This document shows positions 59,342-64,000 of a stretch of DNA of 64,000 nt, in pieces. The stretch's first letter is position 1. Each line of letters starts with the position of its first letter. A model generated the notes under the pieces. It did no database searches, was not told where the DNA came from, and was given only the letters and a program-made list of their open reading frames with translations. Origin of the DNA: Suillus spraguei. Its lineage: Eukaryota; Basidiomycota; Agaricomycetes; Boletales; Suillaceae. The DNA lies in contig JABCPU010000057.1 in the NCBI GenBank assembly GCA_016800925.1, positions 124,001 to 188,000 of the forward strand, given 5' to 3'. The translations under genes were made by a program, and so were the position numbers.

Positions 59342-60307
59342 TCAGTGAATATTCTCTTGAAGTATCCGATTATAATCTCCTAAATGCAATAAACAATAAG
59401 TCGTTATTCGTTCGCGTAGATGTATGCGCACCTCATCGTAGATTTTCTTGAAGCTCGGACGGTCCAGGATTCGCTCTGCGTATTTCTTGAATTTGGCAAA
59501 CTTGGGTCCTTTTAACTCCTCGCCTAATTTATACCCTGTCCCGACGGGGAAATTCCCTGTTTCCAATTAGTCAGATTCAACTTCTCCGAAAAGTACGGGT
59601 GGATGCCCTACCCATGTCAGTTTCCGTGACGATCTTGAGCCTTGCGAGATGTGGAGAGATGCATGCATCTGCAATAGTATAATGATTTCCAATCGCGAAA
59701 TCGCTGCCCTCCTCCAAAAGTTCTTGAATAAATTCAATCGCTTTTAGGGCGTTGTCAAGTGACTCGTTCCCTCGAAGGAAGTCAAAATACGTTCCCTCGA
59801 CGTGTCTAGTAATCGCATTGATGAAGAAACGGACTTTGGCACGTAAAACAGGATCCTTTGGCAGGAGGCCAGAATCTGGATACAGGTCCGCCAAGAACTC
59901 AAGGATAACATTCGATTCCGCAATTTTAGTGGACAAGGGCGAAGGATCGTCGGGGTTGACGTTCGGCCCCCCATATGTCACAGCGGGCACCTATAGTAAA
60001 AATGTCACGTTTGTTCGCAATAGATACAGAATATCATCACACATACCTGACCGACACGGTTCACTTTACTGGTGAACCACTCTGGTTTATTACGGAAATC
60101 GACTTGGTAGGCACTATAGGGTGCATTGGCTTCAATAAGAGCTAGTTCAACCTGTCAATTTGCATCAGGCTCATGAGGTAGTGTCAGCAGTTATTTCACC
60201 TTTTGGCTAAACGGTGAGATCTGCAGAGTTGTGCGTCAGACAAGTTTTGTACTTCACTCTCCATCGCTCCTCACCTTGTGAAAGTACAGAGTCAGCTGTT
60301 CGGACAT
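59342..60307 (-). CDS. Glutathione S-transferase, copy 3
   Basis: Exons on the minus strand: 60307-60275, 60220-60200, 60151-60047, 59990-59612, 59556-59432 and 59353-59342, giving 224 residues with the same exon lengths as copy 1. The active-site exon reads ISPFSQK where copy 1 has VSPYSQK. Other differences include ALIEANAPYSAYQVDF and a last exon NIH instead of EIH. NRVGQVPAVTYGG (cis-Pro), AESNVILEFL and HYTIADACISPHL are kept. No stop or frameshift. Probably functional and possibly with shifted substrate preference. Confidence 0.88.
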
Positions 60308-60622
60308 GATGATTTGATTAATAGCACTTTAACAAAGGAATGCTTAAGTTGATGTAGGAGACGAGCAGAACTTTATGCCTAGTATCGGTCATCGCATTAC
60401 TACTTAGTGAGCTGATATTAGCTATTGCGGGTATCGGAGTTATTCGTAATCAGAGGAAGTTGCCGTGCAGGAATGAATCTTACCCCGACAATAACTCGGT
60501 GAATGAGTCAGTTGCTGACCGATAGCTATCTCCATATCGATAGGCCTAGTCGATTAGTCGTGCATGATTTAGGACCTGAGTCCTACAGAATTATACACAA
60601 CTCACCGGCCATTGTTCCTCAC

Positions 60623-60655
60623 CTTGTGAAAGTACAAAGTCAGCTGTTCAGACAT
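60623..60655 (-). pseudogene. Isolated GST exon 1 copy
   Basis: The first GST exon and its donor site (33 nt, start codon at 60653-60655) recur without any following exon, a remnant of a fourth unit. One base differs from copy 2 (Ser to Leu at codon 2). Confidence 0.7.
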
Positions 60656-61066
60656 GATGATGGCACTTGAACAAAAGAAATGCTCACTTTATATACAAGA
60701 CGAGCAGAGCTTTAGGCCCGATAGAATCGCATCACTGCCCGATGAGTTGGTTGGACTCGGAGGTCGACAAGAGGACACGTCAGAAAAGTGACTTAGTACT
60801 TCACTGCCACGAGCGTATCGCAACGCAAATTGGAAATCGCTCCAAGTCAGGTTTGGAGGTCAATACTACAGTGAAAACTGATTATGACGGGATGAAGGTT
60901 GACATATTGCTTACCTAACACGCATCTGTGGATGGAATAGGGTATCTACATCGACCGTCATGCCATTCTTTGGGTCATTCATATTCCCCGTGCGCCCTCA
61001 TGAATAGTCCATAATTTATGTGAGTATTGACAAATTGTTGTCGTCGAATATTACGTGGCCTCTGTA

Positions 61067-62172
61067 ATGGCGACTTTCGGCAAATCCTCTTTTGACGCCG
61101 TCATATATGCGACTTTCAGACCGACCTACCCTAGGTCATTGTATGACTCCATATACCAGTACCACGAGCGCAAAAAGGGTGCAAGATGGGATAGAGCAGT
61201 GGATCCTGGTTGTGGTACGGGTCAGTTCTAGCTGTACTCAATTTGAAGGATTTCAGCTATTGACATATTGATGATGCATTCGGAATTCCAGGTCAAGCGA
61301 CGGATGAGCTCACACCCTTCAAGCAGTCGTTGGCATCGACCCGAGTTTCAAGATGATCGCAGCTGCTCAAGAAACTTTCCAGAAAATGCTAGTAAGTACT
61401 GGTAAATACGAGGACGTACATGCGAGCCCAATGAGTACTATTCTTGGAGGATAACAGTGCGGATCTAGTCATTGCCGGTGCGTGTATTAGACAGGATAAA
61501 CTCAATAATGCTATCTATTCATGATGTCTTCGTGGTTGTAGCCCAAGCAGGTCATTGGCTCGACTGGAACAAAATGTGTCCTAAGCTCACAAGGGTGCTG
61601 AGGAAGAATGGGAGTGCTGCATTTTGAGTATGTACTCCCATTTCTGAGCCATTACTTGTCCAACTTAGATCTACTCCGAGTTCCGCTTCACGCGCTATCC
61701 ATCATTCACAAAGAAAATCAATGCTTATGGCCAAGGCATTGACCCACTGAACAGCGTTGGCCCACACTGGCAGCAACCCGGCCGTTCTATTCCGCAAAAC
61801 CATTTGGCTGATGTGCCAGGAGGCAATGAAGTTGTACCCAGCGCATTCAGTGATTTCGAGAGTCTTCTTTACAGGTCTGTCTTGGACCTATCATTACATG
61901 ACACTACACTAATGTATCGCAGGTGGCCACTACCCGTCTCTCCCTTATCCACGCTCCGTGATCATGCGCAAGAAGATGACATGCTGTCTTATCTTAATTC
62001 GTGGAACTCGTTGCATACGTTCCGTCAACACAAACCCATGGATGGGGAAAATTCACGTGGAGATGTTACAGAGCGGTCATGGAAAGATCTGAAGGACGGT
62101 GTCGAGCTGGAGAATGTGAGAGCTGTGGAAGGACGTGATGAAGTAGACATCATTGGCAATGATAATGGTTAA
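61067..62172 (+). pseudogene. SAM-dependent methyltransferase, broken
   Basis: Starts MATFGKSSFDAVIYATFRPTYP. A short intron (61221-61291) splits the SAM motif I, GCGTGQAT. A one-base loss after TPFKQ shifts the frame, and the motif II-like VGIDPSFKMIAAAQ continues in the next register. Further exons read ADLVIAAQAGHWLDW, TRVLRKNGSAAF, then a disrupted donor where tgg would be expected (tgagtatg near 61628). Later YSEFRFTRYPSF, HWQQPGRSI and SYLNSWNSLHTF follow. The order fits fungal small-molecule methyltransferases of the trans-aconitate/Crg1 type. Inactive as read. Confidence 0.7.
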
Positions 62173-64000
62173 GAGAGTGTAATGGTGCTAGAGGGCGGTA
62201 GGTATTCTTTTGTTGTTGGCTTGCAGATTATCTGATCAGAGGCTGTCTAGGCCACTGGCAACACCACGATTCGGAGCGCTAGGGAGGCTATTATGTATAA
62301 TCAGCTCATCAAATGCAGTACTAAAAGAACACATGGCTTGGACGTTATTGAATCACTATGCTATTACTGCTAAATCTCGTCGGAATGTTTCGCCTGGGCG
62401 CAGTGAGACTCTTGCCTATTTTTGGTGGCAAACCAACTGATAACCAACATGGCCTGTGATGCAGACTCATGCATACCGTGTCCGAGGTGGCCTATCGCGA
62501 GGTCTGCCCGTCGAAGCGCTATGCAGTGTACATCGCTTAGTTACTGAATTCACTCGTTCATATCGTAGAATTCTACCTTATAAATCAGTGCAACCTCTGG
62601 AACGCGCGAATTGCCAGCAGGAAGATGTAAATGAACACTTGCGATCTGGGCTAAACAATTAGAACTTAGGTTGCGGGAGTATTAGCCTAGGGGACGCAGG
62701 TGCCGGCGCAACTATGGCCACCTTGGCAAAACTCCCAGGTGGAGCATCAGCCTCAGTATCTCCTCACCTCCGACTGTCTATTTGATGTCGATCAAGCTGT
62801 AACTCGCTATTCACAAACCATTTACTTACAGAGCACAGCAGTCGTTTCGTGCTTATGATGACAACGTTAATCAAAGCACCTTCTTTGAAATTTGAATATC
62901 CATAATTTGAATATTTAGCTTTCTTTGCTTATTTGATTTTATAATTACAAAAGACATGCCTTCGGTCGACTCTCAGACGATGATACTCTACAGTAGCAAG
63001 ACAGGAACTGCAATATTGATACAAAAACTCTTCGCGTCCTCACTCATGTAACGAAAATTTGATGCAGTGAATGCTGTGGCTTTCGAATGCATTGAGAACT
63101 GACGACGAAGTGCAAGCTCGCTCACCCAGGTTTCATTGCATGGCACAAATGCAGTTTTGTTTGTTACCTAGGTAATGAGGAGGTACGCTGGGATTGTTCA
63201 ACTGAGATACTATGTTCGTCGATACGATCTACGAAAGCTATGAATTGCGGGTCCCCATGGTCCGAATTGCCGTGTTAAAAACTCACTATGCGAATGGTAT
63301 GCTATCAAATGTCGATGGCTTTACCGACGCTGCAAGAGTTGCAGTCTCTCCTGTTCCGCTGACAATAGGACCTGCCTGCCGAAAATATCTCAAACTTATG
63401 AAGGCATTGTCTCCGAACGGTATTCATGGACGATTGCAGATTACACAATAAAGGTTATGAAGTTCCTCCCAAATGATTGTTGCAAGGTTTTGAATGAGAT
63501 TCGCGCGAGGAGAGTGATTGTTTAGAAGCGGAAGTCACCATGGTAGTGAATCAAAGAGCTAGAAAGAACAACAACACAGAAGACACCATCATAGTAGTGT
63601 ACAAAGGCCACACAGCATGTGATATGATGAACGGAAAGAGCCGCGATCAAACAACACAGCATGACGCGGTGGACGGAGCTTCGGCGGCATTTCATGAGCA
63701 TAACTCACAGCCTTTACCAGTCCAAGTACTTCGGACTGACAAAAAATCACTAAAACAATGGTAATCAATTCACGAGCCTGTACAATTGGAGATCAGGATT
63801 CTTGCATGTAAGTTACCGCCTTCTTATCTCCTATATTCGATTTCTCTGACTAGTATGAATGGCCGTCTTGTATTTGACAGATATGAATCATACAGCATGA
63901 ATCGAGATGTATCTGCCATATGGTGCGCTTTGTATCGGACTCGCTCTCTGCCATTCCCGTTGACGCGGGTGCCAGTTGCACCGACAAATGTCTTACTTCG
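62173..64000. other. No supported gene
   Basis: Small frames at 63212-63451 and 63540-63764 are open but show no domain, family resemblance or splice extension. I cannot support any of them. Confidence 0.3.

Overview
This window looks like chromosomal DNA of an agaricomycete-type basidiomycete. The genes are split by many short GT-AG introns (about 43-78 nt) with CTNAY-like branch points. The families are typical of that group: HET-domain and NACHT/WD40/TPR self-recognition genes, F-box genes, a small secreted cysteine-rich protein, a GST family and a Ty3/Gypsy chromovirus. I did not identify the species.

Left part (1-13 kb): the 3' portion of a HET-domain gene; an intact six-exon protein kinase followed by a broken duplicate joined to a PIF1/Helitron-type helicase relic; an intact six-exon mitochondrial succinate dehydrogenase iron-sulfur subunit gene (minus strand); then a decayed segmental copy of the region found again at 43.7-46.2 kb.

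Mobile-element block (13-26 kb): a 273-bp foldback element, a degenerate minisatellite, two almost identical 965-bp LTRs in inverted orientation, a BED zinc-finger relic, and a complete but disabled chromovirus (18533-26115) with 476-bp LTRs and a perfect 5-bp target duplication. It has gag, pol with a C-terminal chromodomain, and an extra zinc-knuckle ORF after pol.

Middle (26-48 kb): a small secreted cysteine-rich protein gene, a second copy of the duplicated family, F-box and NACHT relics, two long hairpins, an intact VAMP7/Nyv1-like R-SNARE gene with a tandem duplication of its 3' end, two paralogous RING-finger/coiled-coil genes, and an intact F-box gene. Both RING genes need a 4-nt microexon at the same position to keep frame.

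Right part (48-64 kb): a nine-exon WD40-TPR gene that ends at a frameshift where related sequence would lead into a HET domain. The linker continues in another frame and runs into a retroelement RNase H domain. Then come a GST cluster (two intact genes, one pseudogene, several fragments) and a broken SAM-methyltransferase gene. The last 1.8 kb has no gene I can support.

Overall this is a few housekeeping genes (SDHB, SNARE, kinase, RING, GST) set in a region reshaped by segmental duplication, retroelement insertion and decay of self-recognition genes. All exon structures are read by eye and should be checked with RNA data.
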